Assembly: GCF_004123835.1 (NCBI RefSeq)
Contig: NZ_MZMU01000003.1
Span: forward strand, 1,178,001-1,242,000
DNA length: 64,000 nt
Origin: Rhizobium leguminosarum
GTDB lineage: Bacteria; Pseudomonadota; Alphaproteobacteria; Rhizobiales; Rhizobiaceae
Direction of reading: 5' to 3'
In this document: positions 27,704-37,293 of the stretch, piece after piece
Layout of the letters: each line of letters begins with the position of its first letter
Position numbering within the stretch: the first letter of the stretch is position 1
Notes under the pieces: generated by a model
Told to the model about the DNA's origin: nothing
Databases searched by the model: none
Seen by the model: only the letters and a program-made list of their open reading frames with translations
Position numbers and translations under genes: made by a program

Positions 27704-27751
27704 AACATGATGGTGAAAAGGGTGAGCGGTTTTCGGACGACATCCTGTTCT
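27702..27751. repeat. Family-C palindromic repeat at a stop codon
   Basis: An imperfect hairpin from AGAACATGATGG to CATCCTGTTCT with the shared GTGAGCGGTTTTCGG core. Its first bases are part of the TAG stop codon (27701-27703) of the peptidoglycan-binding protein gene. A better conserved family-C copy lies at 44181-44231. Confidence 0.75.
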
Positions 27752-27769
27752 AAATCGGCAAAAAGTTTT

Positions 27770-27785
27770 TTACTCAATCGAGTAA
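27770..27785. promoter_or_regulatory. Palindromic operator candidate of the RHH protein
   Basis: TTACTCAATCGAGTAA is a 6-bp perfect dyad around AATC, 17 bases before the ATG of the ribbon-helix-helix gene. RHH antitoxins usually bind such short palindromes and repress themselves. Autoregulation is inferred. Confidence 0.6.
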
Positions 27786-27802
27786 GATGATAGAATTCAT
27801 CT

Positions 27803-28093
27803 ATGCGTCCACCAAAGATCCAACCGCTGGAAATTGACCCGCATCTGCAAGCCCGTCTTGGCGTGCTTGCCGAAAAGCAGGGTGCTTCCCTTGCCGATTT
27901 TACCGAAAGCGTGCTGCGCTCCTATACCGATGAATCGGAGCGCACGATCAGCGAACAAGCTGAGGACGAAGGGCGCTGGCAGCGGTATCTTGAAACCGGA
28001 GTGTCGGTGCCGTTTGAAACGGTCCGGGCCAGACTGCGCGGCTTTGCCGCCGAAGCTCGCCGAACGCTTGAGGGCACTGAGGGGGACGGTTGA
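27803..28093 (+). CDS. Orphan ribbon-helix-helix (ParD/CopG-like) antitoxin-type protein
   Basis: A 96-residue protein. The region IDPHLQARLGVLAEKQGASLADFTESVLRSY, about residues 11-41, fits an RHH DNA-binding domain. The tail EGRWQRYLETGVSVPFETVRARL resembles the toxin-binding tail of antitoxins that precede RelE/ParE toxins. No toxin gene follows: the next 160 bases hold only a weak terminator, and the next gene is a chemoreceptor. It may be a remnant of a toxin-antitoxin pair or a stand-alone repressor. Confidence 0.7.
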   Translation: MRPPKIQPLEIDPHLQARLGVLAEKQGASLADFTESVLRSYTDESERTISEQAEDEGRWQRYLETGVSVPFETVRARLRGFAAEARRTLEGTEGDG

Positions 28094-28141
28094 GGCGTTT
28101 TCTAGCCAACTGATGCGTCTCCACGCAGCAACCGGCTCTGC

Positions 28142-28162
28142 AGCCGCGGTGCCGGCTTTTTT
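28142..28162 (+). terminator. Weak rho-independent terminator after the RHH gene
   Basis: AGCCG-N6-CGGCT followed by five T residues. The stem is only five base pairs, but the T tract and place between two genes support the call. Confidence 0.5.
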
Positions 28163-28254
28163 CCTACAACCTAAGTCTAAGGCGCTGTCGCTGTTTGCAA
28201 CTTATTAACCATGTTGCCTGAAGCTTTTCTGATTGGGGCGGGGGAGCGTCGGTC

Positions 28255-29703
28255 ATGCATGCGCTGAAGGCGATAGACGATCTGGCCGGAGAACCGGCGG
28301 TCGAAGCGGGAGGGCCTGATCGCGAGGCGCTGCGCCACATCATGCTGCGTCTTGCCGAAGAAGCCTCTACCCTTGGCATCGATCTTGTCGATATCGCCGG
28401 CGCCATCCAGGACATGGCGGGAATGTCGGCCCGGCATGCCTCCACCTTCGATCAGGTCACCCGCACCGCGCTGTCGATTGCCGAGACCAACCGCTCGGTC
28501 GCCGTGTCGCTGCGCGAGACCGACCGCACGGCGGCCGAGGCCCGCCACATGCTGAAGGAATCGGCCGACCGCCTGACCGGCTCCGTCGCCGAGATCGGCC
28601 ACATGGTTAAGTCTTCCAACGAGATCGGCACCGAGATCGCCGGCTTCTCCAAGTCGCTTGCCGATGTCGACAATATCGCCGAGGAGATCAGCACCATCGC
28701 CCGCCAGACCAACCTGCTGGCGCTGAATGCCGCGATCGAGGCGGCGCGTGCCGGCGATGCCGGCAAGGGTTTTGCGGTCGTCGCCGCCGAGGTCCGGGCG
28801 CTTTCGCTGCAGACCTCGAAGGCGACCGGCTCCATCCAGCAGACGCTGGACGAACTGCGCGTGAAGATCGACCGGCTGTCGGCCGTCGGCAGCGATGCGC
28901 GCGACAGTGCCGCCGGCGTGCGCGACAAGTCGGAGACGATGCGCGGTGCCTTCGAAAGCATGGAACATGTCATCACCCGCATCCTCGACAGTTCGACCGT
29001 CATGGCCAACACCACCGAGGCGGTCGACCAGCAATGCGCCGGCTTCGTCGAGAAGCTCGGCGAGATGTCGGCCGAGGTCGCCGGCTCGAATGTCAGGCTT
29101 CAGCAGGCGGCAAAACGCGTCGACAGCGTCGTCGGCCTCTCGGAAACCCTGATCCAGCTGACGGCGAGCGCCGGCGTCAAGACCGCCGACAGCCGTTGGA
29201 TCGAGGAAGCGCAGTCGGTGGCAAGACAGATTTCCGGCGCCTTCGAGCGCGCCGTCGCGGAAGGGCAGATCGGGCTCGATGCTCTTTTCGACCGACGGTA
29301 TCGGCCAATACCAGGCTCCGATCCGGCACAGATGATGGCAGCCTTCACCGAACTCACCGACCGCCTGCTGCCGCCGATCCAGGAACCCGTCACAACCTTG
29401 GACGAGCGCATCGCCTTCTGCGCGGCGATCGACGAGAACGGCTATCTGCCGACCCACAACCGGAAATTCTCGCAAGCCCAGCGGCCTGGCGACACCGTCT
29501 GGAATACCGCCAATTGCCGCAATCGCCGCATCTTCGCCGATCGCGTCGGCCTTGCCGCCGGCCGCAGCACCGCGCCCTTCCTCGTCCAGACCTACAGGCG
29601 CGACATGGGCGGCGGCAATTTCGTGATGATGAAGGATATCTCCGCTCCGATCACCGTCCGTGGACGGCATTGGGGCGGATTGCGGCTGGCAGTCAAGGTC
29701 TGA
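28255..29703 (+). CDS. Soluble methyl-accepting chemotaxis-type protein
   Basis: A 482-residue chemoreceptor-like protein without membrane helices. The hairpin tip that contacts CheA/CheW is at about residues 148-185 ([20 protein letters not shown] and [12 protein letters not shown]). A long coiled coil surrounds it. The last 120 residues form a separate conserved C-terminal domain ([27 protein letters not shown]) found in cytoplasmic receptors and probably the sensor. The ATG follows GGGGGAG. No che genes are nearby, so it likely feeds a pathway encoded elsewhere. Confidence 0.85.
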   Translation: MHALKAIDDLAGEPAVEAGGPDREALRHIMLRLAEEASTLGIDLVDIAGAIQDMAGMSARHASTFDQVTRTALSIAETNRSVAVSLRETDRTAAEARHMLKESADRLTGSVAEIGHMVKSSNEIGTEIAGFSKSLADVDNIAEEISTIARQTNLLALNAAIEAARAGDAGKGFAVVAAEVRALSLQTSKATGSIQQTLDELRVKIDRLSAVGSDARDSAAGVRDKSETMRGAFESMEHVITRILDSSTVMANTTEAVDQQCAGFVEKLGEMSAEVAGSNVRLQQAAKRVDSVVGLSETLIQLTASAGVKTADSRWIEEAQSVARQISGAFERAVAEGQIGLDALFDRRYRPIPGSDPAQMMAAFTELTDRLLPPIQEPVTTLDERIAFCAAIDENGYLPTHNRKFSQAQRPGDTVWNTANCRNRRIFADRVGLAAGRSTAPFLVQTYRRDMGGGNFVMMKDISAPITVRGRHWGGLRLAVKV

Positions 29704-29751
29704 CTCGGCGGTCAAGATTTAACCGCGGATTGCCGCCGCCCGCGCCGGTCT

Positions 29752-29826
29752 AAAGCATGTCGCAATCTCGTCTCGCGCTTTAAGTCTTTATCTTTCCGCA
29801 TGTCGTTATCGCGCGACATGCTTTAT
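29752..29826 (-). repeat. Family-B palindromic repeat lacking its central loop
   Basis: Read on the minus strand it begins TAAAGCATGTCGCGC and ends with GACATGCTTTA, like the intact copies at 41623 and 63008. The AAAAGTG...GGTTTT core is missing, leaving GCATGTCG at 29798-29805 paired with CGACATGC at 29814-29821. It ends 10 bases before the DUF1491 start codon and so may form a hairpin in that leader. Confidence 0.75.
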
Positions 29827-29835
29827 ACCGCCCCA

Positions 29836-30180
29836 ATGAGATTACGCGCCGACATCTTCGTTTCCGCCCTCCTGCGCCGCGTCTTTGCCAGCGGCGATTT
29901 CGCCGCCGTCGAGAAGAAGGGTGCGGAGGAAGCAGGTGCGGTCTTCATCCGCCAGCACTTCCGCGACGGCCTGGAAACGCTTTACGCGCCGGCGCCGCAG
30001 TCCGCCTTCGACGAAGGCCAGGCCGGTGACCGCCTGTTCGAGATCCGCCTGTCGCGCAGCGATCCTGAAGCGATACGCGCGATGCTGGAGCGCGAACGCA
30101 AATTCGACCCCGATCTCTGGATCGTCGAGCTGGAGGCGGAGGAGCTGGGGGATATGATCCCGCTTGTGAAGGGCGGCTAA
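29836..30180 (+). CDS. DUF1491 family protein
   Basis: A 114-residue protein of the DUF1491 family found in alphaproteobacteria. The start MRLRADIFVSALLRRVFASGDFA and the later ETLYAPAPQSAFDE are diagnostic. ATG 29836 was selected since an upstream in-frame start would read through the palindromic repeat. Function is unknown. Confidence 0.85.
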   Translation: MRLRADIFVSALLRRVFASGDFAAVEKKGAEEAGAVFIRQHFRDGLETLYAPAPQSAFDEGQAGDRLFEIRLSRSDPEAIRAMLERERKFDPDLWIVELEAEELGDMIPLVKGG

Positions 30181-30222
30181 GAGCCAAGGCGCTCGTCAGC
30201 TCAGCGTCATGTCGAACCGCTG

Positions 30223-30329
30223 ATAAAGCATGTCGCGCAAAAGTGAGCAGCGGTTTGCGACAACAACATGCGTAAAAACAAAGACCGAAAGCGCGACAAG
30301 CGAATCTGAAAGATCGCGACGCGCTTTAG
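30223..30329 (+). repeat. Family-B palindromic repeat
   Basis: Starts TAAAGCATGTCGCGC. The first hairpin (GCATGTCG, core AAAAGTGAGCAGCGG, then AACATGC, slightly decayed) is followed by a spacer and a second stem AAAGCGCG/CGCGCTTT. It lies between the convergent DUF1491 and DUF2336 genes. Confidence 0.85.
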
Positions 30330-30333
30330 CTGC

Positions 30334-31317
30334 TCAGCGAGACCGCCGCCCCATGACGCGCATGTCGCGCTGCGGCGGCGCCTGGCGGATGAAGCGATAG
30401 TCGGGCGTTGCCGGCGCCGGCGTATTGGTCGCCTCCGGCTTATAGGTATAGCGATCCGCACGCCGCCAGGCTTCGACGCGTTCGTGGCATTCTTCCGGGT
30501 CGAGCGCATCGAGCACCATCCAGCCGCGGGTGACGTTGTGCTGCTGTTCGGCCAGGTGCGGATAGAGCCTTTCGAGCACGAAGACGGCGTCGAGAAAGCC
30601 CATGCCGAGGCTGGTCAGCGTCGTGGCGAGCTGCTGGCCGGAAAGATCGAGCATGATGCGCTCGGCAAGCCAGCGGCTGGCGGAAAGCGCATCGGCAAGT
30701 GCGGTCGCGAAATGCGTCGCCTCGCGCGAGCGGGCAAAGCGCACCAGCAGCGCCTCCTGAATGTCGGTGAGCGTGCGCAGACCGAGCCTGTCCTCGTCGG
30801 CACGGCCGAGATGGCCGGCAAGTCCGAGGATGCGTTCGCGCAACACCTCTTCATTGGCAACCCGCTGTTCCTCCAGCGCATCCGCCTCGTTGGTCTCGGC
30901 CGGCGCCGGCGAAAGCGGGACTGCCGGCGATTCCATGACCGGCGCCGATGCGGCCGCGGACCGCGGCTGGCTCTGGCGCAGCGCCACCAAAGCATCGATG
31001 ACCTTCGGCGAGAGTGAATCGCGGCTGACGATCGCCTTGACATGCGCTGCACCCTGCATGCGCGCGATGGTAATCAGCGTATCGTCGGCGATTGCCTTCG
31101 AGGCGGCAAGAAAGGGGGCTGCGATCTCGATCGGCTGGTTGCCGATGAACAGCGCCACGGCGGCCGGCATGTTCTCGCATTGGGACAGCGCCGCGACCGC
31201 CTGGCGCTTGGCCTCGTCGGAGGAGGCCTGGAACAGCGGCATGAAAAGTTCGGCGAATTGGCGCAGTTCGGACCGTGTCGGATGAGACAGGTTCTCGAAA
31301 CTGCTGACAGTCGCCAT
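30334..31317 (-). CDS. DUF2336 domain protein
   Basis: A 327-residue, mostly helical cytoplasmic protein with the DUF2336 region in its first 250 residues (SELRQFAELFMPLFQASSDEAKRQ onwards). An Ala/Pro/Glu-rich linker near residue 130 divides it in two helical halves. The C-terminal tail is basic. The start is taken at ATG 31317 (MATVSSFENL), with AAGGA upstream; an ATG 21 codons earlier adds non-conserved basic sequence. Function is unknown; related proteins in other alphaproteobacteria are linked to envelope or cell-cycle control only loosely. Confidence 0.8.
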   Translation of the reverse strand: MATVSSFENLSHPTRSELRQFAELFMPLFQASSDEAKRQAVAALSQCENMPAAVALFIGNQPIEIAAPFLAASKAIADDTLITIARMQGAAHVKAIVSRDSLSPKVIDALVALRQSQPRSAAASAPVMESPAVPLSPAPAETNEADALEEQRVANEEVLRERILGLAGHLGRADEDRLGLRTLTDIQEALLVRFARSREATHFATALADALSASRWLAERIMLDLSGQQLATTLTSLGMGFLDAVFVLERLYPHLAEQQHNVTRGWMVLDALDPEECHERVEAWRRADRYTYKPEATNTPAPATPDYRFIRQAPPQRDMRVMGRRSR

Positions 31318-31628
31318 TAATACCACGTCCTTTTTCCTGACGGCCAAGGGGCCTTCTAGGTCTCGAAACCGGTCACGCACAAAAACACCCCGAAAACGCA
31401 GAACAAGGGGACCAAGGCCGATATGCGCTGGCGGAACGCATGTCAGGCCATACGGTTATGAACAAATCCTACACCGGTACGGTTAATGCATGCTGAAGAT
31501 TTTATTAAAATGCAACAGAAATATACACGCTGAGCGTGTCGCGGCATGGTTAGCCGGCAATATAAAAATGCGCGGTTTGGAAGGCGTGCTGCGAAGATTG
31601 CGCATCGCCGTCGTGATGGTGGAAAAAC

Positions 31629-31835
31629 TCAGGCGACCCTGTGATCGCGCAGCGCGTGAAGCAGCTTTTCGCGGCTGTCGTAACCGGCCTGATAAAGGTC
31701 GAGTGCTGCGGATGCCGCGAATTGCGCGTCGACGCTTTTGATGTCGATGCGCCGTTCCGAGCACCAGGCATCGAGCGCACTGCGCAGCACGTCGAGATCT
31801 TCAGGCGAGAAAGATGAATTCACCAGCAAAGACAT
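31629..31835 (-). CDS. Small helical protein, paralog of the gene at 44229
   Basis: A 68-residue acidic, mainly helical protein of unknown function. It aligns with the 98-residue protein at 44229-44525: both share the order DLD-x-L-x3-LD, an AA-x2-L segment, a G-x2-S motif and a final AL-x2-H. The ATG at 31835 (MSLLVNSSF) is preferred over upstream starts because the shared region begins there. The region around it is AT-rich. Confidence 0.6.
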   Translation of the reverse strand: MSLLVNSSFSPEDLDVLRSALDAWCSERRIDIKSVDAQFAASAALDLYQAGYDSREKLLHALRDHRVA

Positions 31836-32376
31836 CGCTTGCCCTCCGCATTCCGGCAAGAACGTGGAAAATCCCCGATCGATCGGAGCCCGGAAACGTG
31901 TGACCGACAGGAGAGAACATACGCGCATCTGAGCGCCTCGCAATTAAATATTTTCATGATGTATTTTTGCAACATCGCCTTTTTCCCAGAAGGTGGATTG
32001 CGGCGCCGATGCCAACTATATGAATTATTTCTAATTTTATCCGTCGATCTCCAGCCTGCCGTTTGCGCAGGCGGCTTGAAACCAAATCAACTCTTCGAGC
32101 GTTAGAGAGGAAGTAACGTGAACTGTGTTTGGCATCCGCCGAACATTAGTAAACTGTTAACTGTCATCTGTCTCAATTCGGATAGGAACGACGCGATTTG
32201 AGTATTTGGATCGTTGAAACTCCGCATCACGGTATTTCAATCAGGTGCCGTGGGAAAGGCGCGAATGCCCTCGGTCCGGTCATCCCGGCACTGCAGGACG
32301 CGCCGGCCCGCACATTGGCGGGCAGGGTGAAATCCATCGCAAGTTCATCCGTCTCGGGCAGTGCATGGAGACGAGA
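31836..32376. other. AT-rich gene-poor interval
   Basis: About 540 bases with no well-supported gene. The part from 31940 to 32210 is clearly AT-richer than the rest of the window. A short TTG-initiated reading frame at 32198-32386 (62 codons) overlaps the next gene but has unconvincing codon usage. Two regulatory regions in opposite directions could be here. Confidence 0.4.
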
Positions 32377-32544
32377 ATGGCAATAGTAGTCGCATTGGCG
32401 GATCGGCGGCCGCGGGCGCCGCGTCGCCCGGACAAAGAGCCCCGCGAAGCCAAGATCCTTTGGTTCACCGGCGTCCGCTACGAGCGGTTGGCCGAGAGCC
32501 CCAAACATCGTCCGGCGCCCGCGCCGCGCGTCAACAAGAAGTAA
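32377..32544 (+). CDS. Small basic protein
   Basis: A 55-residue, very basic protein of unknown function. The run EPREAKILWFTGVRYER near its middle is the type of conserved core seen in small rhizobial proteins. The start MAIVVALADRR at 32377 has GGAG six bases before it; another ATG four codons upstream is possible. It is convergent with the DUF1254 gene. Confidence 0.6.
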   Translation: MAIVVALADRRPRAPRRPDKEPREAKILWFTGVRYERLAESPKHRPAPAPRVNKK

Positions 32545-32557
32545 CCGCTCTTCAACC

Positions 32558-33106
32558 TCAGCGAGCGGCGAATTGCTCGCAGCCGGCTTCCGTCAGGAAG
32601 TTGCGCGCAGCCTCATCGAAGCTCGCCTGCGGCGCCAGCGTCCGCAGCACGGCATAGCCGTCCGGCCGTGCCATTTCCACCAGGATCGCCTGCTGCAGCT
32701 CCTGCGGCAAGTTCTTGCGCAGGTCGGTCAGCTGGATTGGACTGCCGGCCAGCACATCGAGCGCGCCGCCGACCGATGTCCTGTCGTTCATGCTGAAGAC
32801 CTCGTTGGAGGCGCTGTCATAGATCGCGATCGACCAGAAGGGCACATTGCCCTTGGCGATGAAATGTACCGGCGCATCCTCGACGTCGAAGGAGCAGACG
32901 GCGGTGCGCAGGAAGGGGTCGCCATTGGCAAGGCCGGCCTCGTCATACCGGTCGCCGAGCAGGTAGAAATTATTGAGGTCGCCCTCTGCCTCCACGCGGG
33001 TCGCCGCATCCCTGCCGGTGAAATGCGGCAGCGACAGGATGATGACGAGATGCAGCAGGGCTGCGCCGAAAAGACCGGTCAGGACGGCGAAGAATATCCT
33101 AAGCAT
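32558..33106 (-). CDS. DUF1254-type membrane-anchored protein
   Basis: A 182-residue protein with an N-terminal membrane helix (residues 4-26) and a periplasmic domain. The segment VHFIAKGNVPFWSIAIYDS near residue 80 fits the DUF1254 fold. It follows the DUF1214 gene with an 8-base overlap, so the two are translated together. In other bacteria the DUF1254 and DUF1214 domains are fused in a single protein; here they are split. Function unknown. Confidence 0.8.
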   Translation of the reverse strand: MLRIFFAVLTGLFGAALLHLVIILSLPHFTGRDAATRVEAEGDLNNFYLLGDRYDEAGLANGDPFLRTAVCSFDVEDAPVHFIAKGNVPFWSIAIYDSASNEVFSMNDRTSVGGALDVLAGSPIQLTDLRKNLPQELQQAILVEMARPDGYAVLRTLAPQASFDEAARNFLTEAGCEQFAAR

Positions 33107-33686
33107 TGCCGCATCCGGTCTTGGTGAGCTTTGGCATGGCGAGATCGATCACGCCGGAACTGCCGGCTGTCGGTGTGTCGAACAGCGTCAGCACCAGCCG
33201 GAAGGTGCCGGCCTCCGGCAAGGCCAGCCAGTTGCCCGGCTGCGCGACGGCGGAAATCTCAACCGAGAAACTGCTGTCTTGATTGCGCAGCACCGTCCAG
33301 GAATTGAGCGCTGAGGGATGCCCGGTCTTCACCGCCGCCGGATTGCCGCCATTGTCGGCGGTAAAGAGGGTCCAGAGCCGGGCAGGCGGCGTCTGCCCGC
33401 TGATGCGATAGCGGCAGCCGGCATTCAGCCGCGCGCCCTCGTCGTCGACGCTCGCCGTGAAGGTCAGGCCCTCGGCGCTGCCATAGAGCAGCTTGCCGGC
33501 GCGCGCCCGGTGCGACTTGGCATAAGGATCGGCCTCGACCGTCTGCAATGCTGGAAAGGCCTCCCAGGCGCCGAGCTTGATCGCCCCGAAACCCTGTGTC
33601 GCATCCAGCGCATAAAGCGAAATCATGATCCCGCCGCCGAAGGCGACGATCAGCGTGATCGCGATAAAGAGGGGGAATCGAAACAC
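33099..33686 (-). CDS. DUF1214 domain membrane-anchored protein
   Basis: A 195-residue protein with an N-terminal membrane helix and the C-terminal DUF1214 domain. Typical segments are CRYRISGQTPPARLWTLFTAD near residue 92 and LNSWTVLRNQDSSFSVEIS near residue 127. It is the first gene of a two-gene operon with the DUF1254 protein. The pair probably forms a periplasmic complex that matches the fused two-domain proteins of other species. Confidence 0.85.
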   Translation of the reverse strand: MFRFPLFIAITLIVAFGGGIMISLYALDATQGFGAIKLGAWEAFPALQTVEADPYAKSHRARAGKLLYGSAEGLTFTASVDDEGARLNAGCRYRISGQTPPARLWTLFTADNGGNPAAVKTGHPSALNSWTVLRNQDSSFSVEISAVAQPGNWLALPEAGTFRLVLTLFDTPTAGSSGVIDLAMPKLTKTGCGNA

Positions 33687-33892
33687 GTCATGACCTTGGA
33701 AACCATATCGGATGAAAGGGTTACCACTGATTCTGGCAGGGTGGAATGCCGGGCAGTGACATGGGCGCCGATTGATCAGCGGTCATGCCAAGTGTGGCAA
33801 AGCCGTCATGCCGCAGGCGGCGACGGCAATCCACGCCGATGCATCGATGCCGGCGGATGCTGATTTGAGATCTGGACGTGGGGCGTGGCGGG

Positions 33893-36091
33893 CTATTCCG
33901 CGCTCGCCACCTTCGCCGGCGCGAGCGGGGTGGCATCCTTCAGCTTTTCGCCGAGCTTCTTGAGGATGCCAGTCGATTGAACCGAGAGCATGCGCGGCCG
34001 GATGAGCTGCGGCAATCCGTCCTGCGGCTTGGCGGCGGCGGTCTTGGCGAGGTCCTTTTCCGAGGGTAGGGGGTTTTCGACGCCGGGGATGGCGCGCAGC
34101 GTGACACCCTGATGGGCATAGTCCATGGCGCGCTTGAAGGTCATCGCCGGCAGCGAGCCGCCGGTCATCTCGTTGGTCGAGGTGTAGTCGTCATTGCCGA
34201 ACCAGACGGCGCAGGTGTAGTTGCCGGTGAAGCCGACGAACCAGGCGTCGCGATAGGCTTGGGTCGTGCCGGTCTTGCCGGCCGTCAGGATGCCGTTGTC
34301 GAGGGCCGCCTTGCGCGCCGTGCCGACATAGGGAACGCGCGACAACATCTGGTTCATATAGGCGTCGGCCTGTTCGGAGAGCACACGCTTCGGCGCCGGC
34401 TCGTCGCGGTCGAAATCGTAGAGCACGTCGCCGTCGTAATCGAGGATCTGGGTGATGCCGTGGCGGCGCGACTGGTAGCCGCCGGCCGGGAAGGTGGCAT
34501 AGGCGGTCGCCTGGTCGAGCACCGTCACCTCGGAGGTGCCGATCGGGATGGTGACGTCGTCGCGGATCGGCGTTTCGACGCCGAGATTCTTGGCCATCGC
34601 CCGGATCGGCTGAATCCCGAGCTTCTCCTTGGCGAGCCGCACCGGGATCGTGTTGATCGACTGGGCGACAGCGGTCTCGAGCGTGATGCGGCCGGCATAG
34701 CGGTTTGCGTAATTGTGCGGGCTCCAGTTGCCCCAGTAGATCGGCGCATCGACGATCGTCGTCTGCGGCGTCATGCCGCTCTCCATCGCCACCGCATAGG
34801 TGTAGACCTTGAAGGACGAGCCCGGCTGGCGCAGCGCCCTGGTGGCGCGGTTGAACTGGCTCTCACCGTAATCCCGGCCGCCGACCATGGCGCGCACGGC
34901 GCCGCCGTTTTCGATCATCACCATCGCGCCCTGCTTGGCGTGATAGGCCTCGCCATATTCGCGCAGCGACGTCTCGACCGAATCCTCCGCCGCCTGCTGG
35001 ATGCCCATATCGATCGTTGTGCGCACGATCAGCGAATGCTGGTGGAAGCGCGCCGAAAGCCGCTGCACCTCGTCGAAAGCCCAGTCGAGGAAGAAATCGG
35101 GCGATTCCACCTCGTTGCGGTCGACGACGGTGGCCGGATTGCGCCTGGCAGCGATCACCTGGCCCTCGGTCATCAGCCCGCTTTGCACCAGATTGGTCAG
35201 CACTTCATTGGCGCGCGCACGCGCCGCCGGCAGGTTGACGTGTGGCGCATATTTCGCCGGCGCCTTGAACAGGCCGGCAAGCATGGCGGATTCGGCAAGG
35301 TTCACATCGGTGATGTTCTTGCCGAAATAGAACTGCGCCGCCGCCGCTGCACCAAAAGTGCCGCCGCCCATATAGGCGCGGTCGAGATAGGTGGAGAGGA
35401 TTTCCTTCTTGGAAAGGTTTGCCTCGAGCCAAAGCGCCAGGAACGCCTCGGTGACCTTGCGGTCGATCGAGCGTTCGTTCGACAGGAACAGATTCTTGGC
35501 GAGCTGCTGCGTCAGCGTCGAGCCGCCCTGCACGACTTCGCCGGCGCGTGCATTCTCGCTCATGGCGCGGAAGAGGCCGATGAAATCGATACCAAAATGG
35601 TCGAAAAAGCGCCGGTCCTCGGTGGCGAGCACCGATTTGATCAGCGAATCCGGCAGCTCGTCGATCGGCACGGAATTTTGGTGGATGACGCCGCGATGGC
35701 CGATGACGTTGCCGTAGCGGTCGGTGAAGGTGACGGCGAAATCGCCGCGGTTGCGCCAGTCCTCCTTGGTTGCCTCGAAGGCGGGCTGGGCCAGCATCAG
35801 CATCAGCACAGAGCCGGCCGCTCCGAGCGTCAGTCCTTCGCCGGCAAGTTCGAAGACCATGCGCTTCCAGCCGCGCACGCGGAAGCGGCGGAAGAAAATG
35901 GTGATGTCTTCCCAGATCTCGGCGGCGCGGAAGCCGGCATTCCAGACGGTCGAATCGATCCAGGAATCGATGCGCAACAGAATGTGACGGCTCTTCGCCG
36001 GCCGCTTTTCCGCCGCCTCGTTCGCCGCTTTTCCAGGCCTTTTTTCTGGCCCGTTTTCTGGCCCATTTCCTGGGTTGTCCGGATCCTGCAC
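33893..36091 (-). CDS. Class A penicillin-binding protein (PBP1A family)
   Basis: A 732-residue bifunctional peptidoglycan synthase. A cytoplasmic, charged N-terminus of about 85 residues precedes one membrane helix. The glycosyltransferase domain shows the catalytic [12 protein letters not shown] and [13 protein letters not shown] motifs near residues 157 and 190. The transpeptidase shows SxxK in PGSSFKVY, SxN as SIN and KTG in [12 protein letters not shown] at 36091 is used as the start. It is divergent from the YcgN-like gene. Rhizobia encode several class A PBPs, so no symbol is assigned. Confidence 0.9.
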   Translation of the reverse strand: MQDPDNPGNGPENGPEKRPGKAANEAAEKRPAKSRHILLRIDSWIDSTVWNAGFRAAEIWEDITIFFRRFRVRGWKRMVFELAGEGLTLGAAGSVLMLMLAQPAFEATKEDWRNRGDFAVTFTDRYGNVIGHRGVIHQNSVPIDELPDSLIKSVLATEDRRFFDHFGIDFIGLFRAMSENARAGEVVQGGSTLTQQLAKNLFLSNERSIDRKVTEAFLALWLEANLSKKEILSTYLDRAYMGGGTFGAAAAAQFYFGKNITDVNLAESAMLAGLFKAPAKYAPHVNLPAARARANEVLTNLVQSGLMTEGQVIAARRNPATVVDRNEVESPDFFLDWAFDEVQRLSARFHQHSLIVRTTIDMGIQQAAEDSVETSLREYGEAYHAKQGAMVMIENGGAVRAMVGGRDYGESQFNRATRALRQPGSSFKVYTYAVAMESGMTPQTTIVDAPIYWGNWSPHNYANRYAGRITLETAVAQSINTIPVRLAKEKLGIQPIRAMAKNLGVETPIRDDVTIPIGTSEVTVLDQATAYATFPAGGYQSRRHGITQILDYDGDVLYDFDRDEPAPKRVLSEQADAYMNQMLSRVPYVGTARKAALDNGILTAGKTGTTQAYRDAWFVGFTGNYTCAVWFGNDDYTSTNEMTGGSLPAMTFKRAMDYAHQGVTLRAIPGVENPLPSEKDLAKTAAAKPQDGLPQLIRPRMLSVQSTGILKKLGEKLKDATPLAPAKVASAE

Positions 36092-36294
36092 GTCCTGTAT
36101 TCCCGCCTGATCGCGCTTCGGTCATATCCGACGAAAGCGCGAGGCCCGCATATGGCCGCAAAGCTCTCCGATACCAGAGAGAATTCTCCGAGTATCAGGA
36201 GTATGCTGAAGGATTGATTGATTTTGCGGCTGATAACAAGAGAGATGCATCAGGGTCACGCGAATTTGCGGGTCGTTGTTGCAAGAAACGAACG

Positions 36295-36771
36295 ATGAAC
36301 GATCTGCCCTTCTGGAAGAGCAAGACGCTTGCCGAAATGACCGTCGCCGAGTGGGAAAGCCTTTGCGACGGCTGCGGCCTCTGTTGTCTCAACAAGATCG
36401 AGGAATGGGATAGCGGCGATATCTATTTCACCTCGGTCAGCTGCAAGCTGCTCGACGGCGAAAGCTGTCGCTGCTCCAGCTATGAGAACCGCTGGGATTT
36501 CGTGCCGGACTGCGTGCAGCTGACCAAGGGGAACGTGCCCGATATCGCCTGGCTGCCGCCCACCTGCGGCTACCGGCTGGTCAACGAAGGCCGCGACCTT
36601 TACTGGTGGCACCCGCTCGTTTCCGGTGACCCTGAGACCGTCCATGCCGCCGGCATTTCCGCGCGCGGCCGCACGATCAATGAAAATGAGATCGATATCG
36701 ACGATCTCGAGGATTATGTCGTCGACTGGCCGCTGACCGTTGGCGCGAAAAAGGATGAAGAGGAAGCCTAA
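36295..36771 (+). CDS. YcgN-family (UPF0260) cysteine-cluster protein
   Basis: A 158-residue protein of the YkgJ/YcgN family. Conserved cysteines lie at [11 protein letters not shown] near residue 25, then [15 protein letters not shown] and PDC and TCGYR, a set expected to bind zinc or an Fe-S cluster. The ATG at 36295 ([12 protein letters not shown]) starts the conserved region. Function is unknown. The TAA stop codon at 36769-36771 lies within the left end of an IS701-type miniature element, so the natural 3' end may have been altered by insertion. Confidence 0.85.
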   Translation: MNDLPFWKSKTLAEMTVAEWESLCDGCGLCCLNKIEEWDSGDIYFTSVSCKLLDGESCRCSSYENRWDFVPDCVQLTKGNVPDIAWLPPTCGYRLVNEGRDLYWWHPLVSGDPETVHAAGISARGRTINENEIDIDDLEDYVVDWPLTVGAKKDEEEA

Positions 36772-36904
36772 CATTACAGTTGCCCACCTTGCACGACGGC
36801 GAATTGAACCTTCATCCGTCATCGCATGGTCGCTTTGGCGACGGGCGCATCAAGCCGCAGCAAGGCAAGTCCACCGCAAATCAAAAATGCAACTGTAATG
36901 TTAG
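36768..36904. mobile_element. IS701-type miniature element (MITE-like) with 16-bp inverted ends
   Basis: CTAACATTACAGTTGC at 36768-36783 and GCAACTGTAATGTTAG at 36889-36904 are perfect inverted repeats around 105 bases. The inner 12 bases (CATTACAGTTGC) recur at 39943-39954 next to an IS701-family transposase fragment. The outer four bases, CTAA and TTAG, fit YTAR, the known IS701 target. There is no room for a transposase, so this is a non-autonomous derivative or two juxtaposed ends. Confidence 0.75.
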
Positions 36905-37145
36905 ACGACAGGCATTCGGAGACCGATTTCGATTCACCGGTGGGGAATTCGTCGAAGCAGTTCCTTGCGACGTTATCCGCGAATACGACGACCGTTGCCA
37001 GGTCTTCAGACGTAAGCCGGGTTTCTTGTAGATGATCGTAGGCATGTTCAATCCTCCTTGATTGGGTTCGGATTTCGGATTTGCCGTACGGATGTCTTCT
37101 TTTGAGGACCCCCAAGGCCGCATCGAGATCTGCATTGGAGGCCAT
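36819..37145 (-). pseudogene. Truncated gene reading into an IS701 end
   Basis: A 108-codon frame whose first 78 residues (YDHLQETRLTSEDLATVVVF is typical of them) look like a normal soluble protein. The last 30 residues come from the miniature element at 36768-36904, so the original 3' end is lost. An alternative start with a strong AAGGAGG site lies at 37045 in another frame (MPTIIYKK), which suggests a frameshift near there. I do not recognise the family. Confidence 0.45.
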
Positions 37146-37293
37146 GATGCATTAGAAGCGGTTAGTGGCCGATAATCGCTCCCGCGAATCTCAGATTAAA
37201 TGCCATAGGTAGCGTGAAACGGCGCATTCTCACGGTTAACTGCCAAACGACATGAGCCCATTCTGCGAACGAGCATGAAGTGGCGCGAACGTT

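Noticed and set aside
32198-32386. A 62-codon frame starting at TTG
   Set aside because: Codon third positions are not GC-rich like real genes here, and it overlaps the better supported small gene at 32377; kept only as a possibility within the interval note.
34112-36217. A 701-codon plus-strand frame
   Set aside because: It is antisense to the penicillin-binding protein, which has all expected active-site motifs; the frame is a high-GC shadow rich in Arg, Gly and His.
37045-37045. Strong ribosome binding site AAGGAGG before an ATG (MPTIIYKK...)
   Set aside because: The frame soon becomes Ser/Thr/Arg-rich and unlike a protein; the good protein sequence continues in the neighbouring frame, so this is more likely the start of a frameshifted gene than an independent gene.
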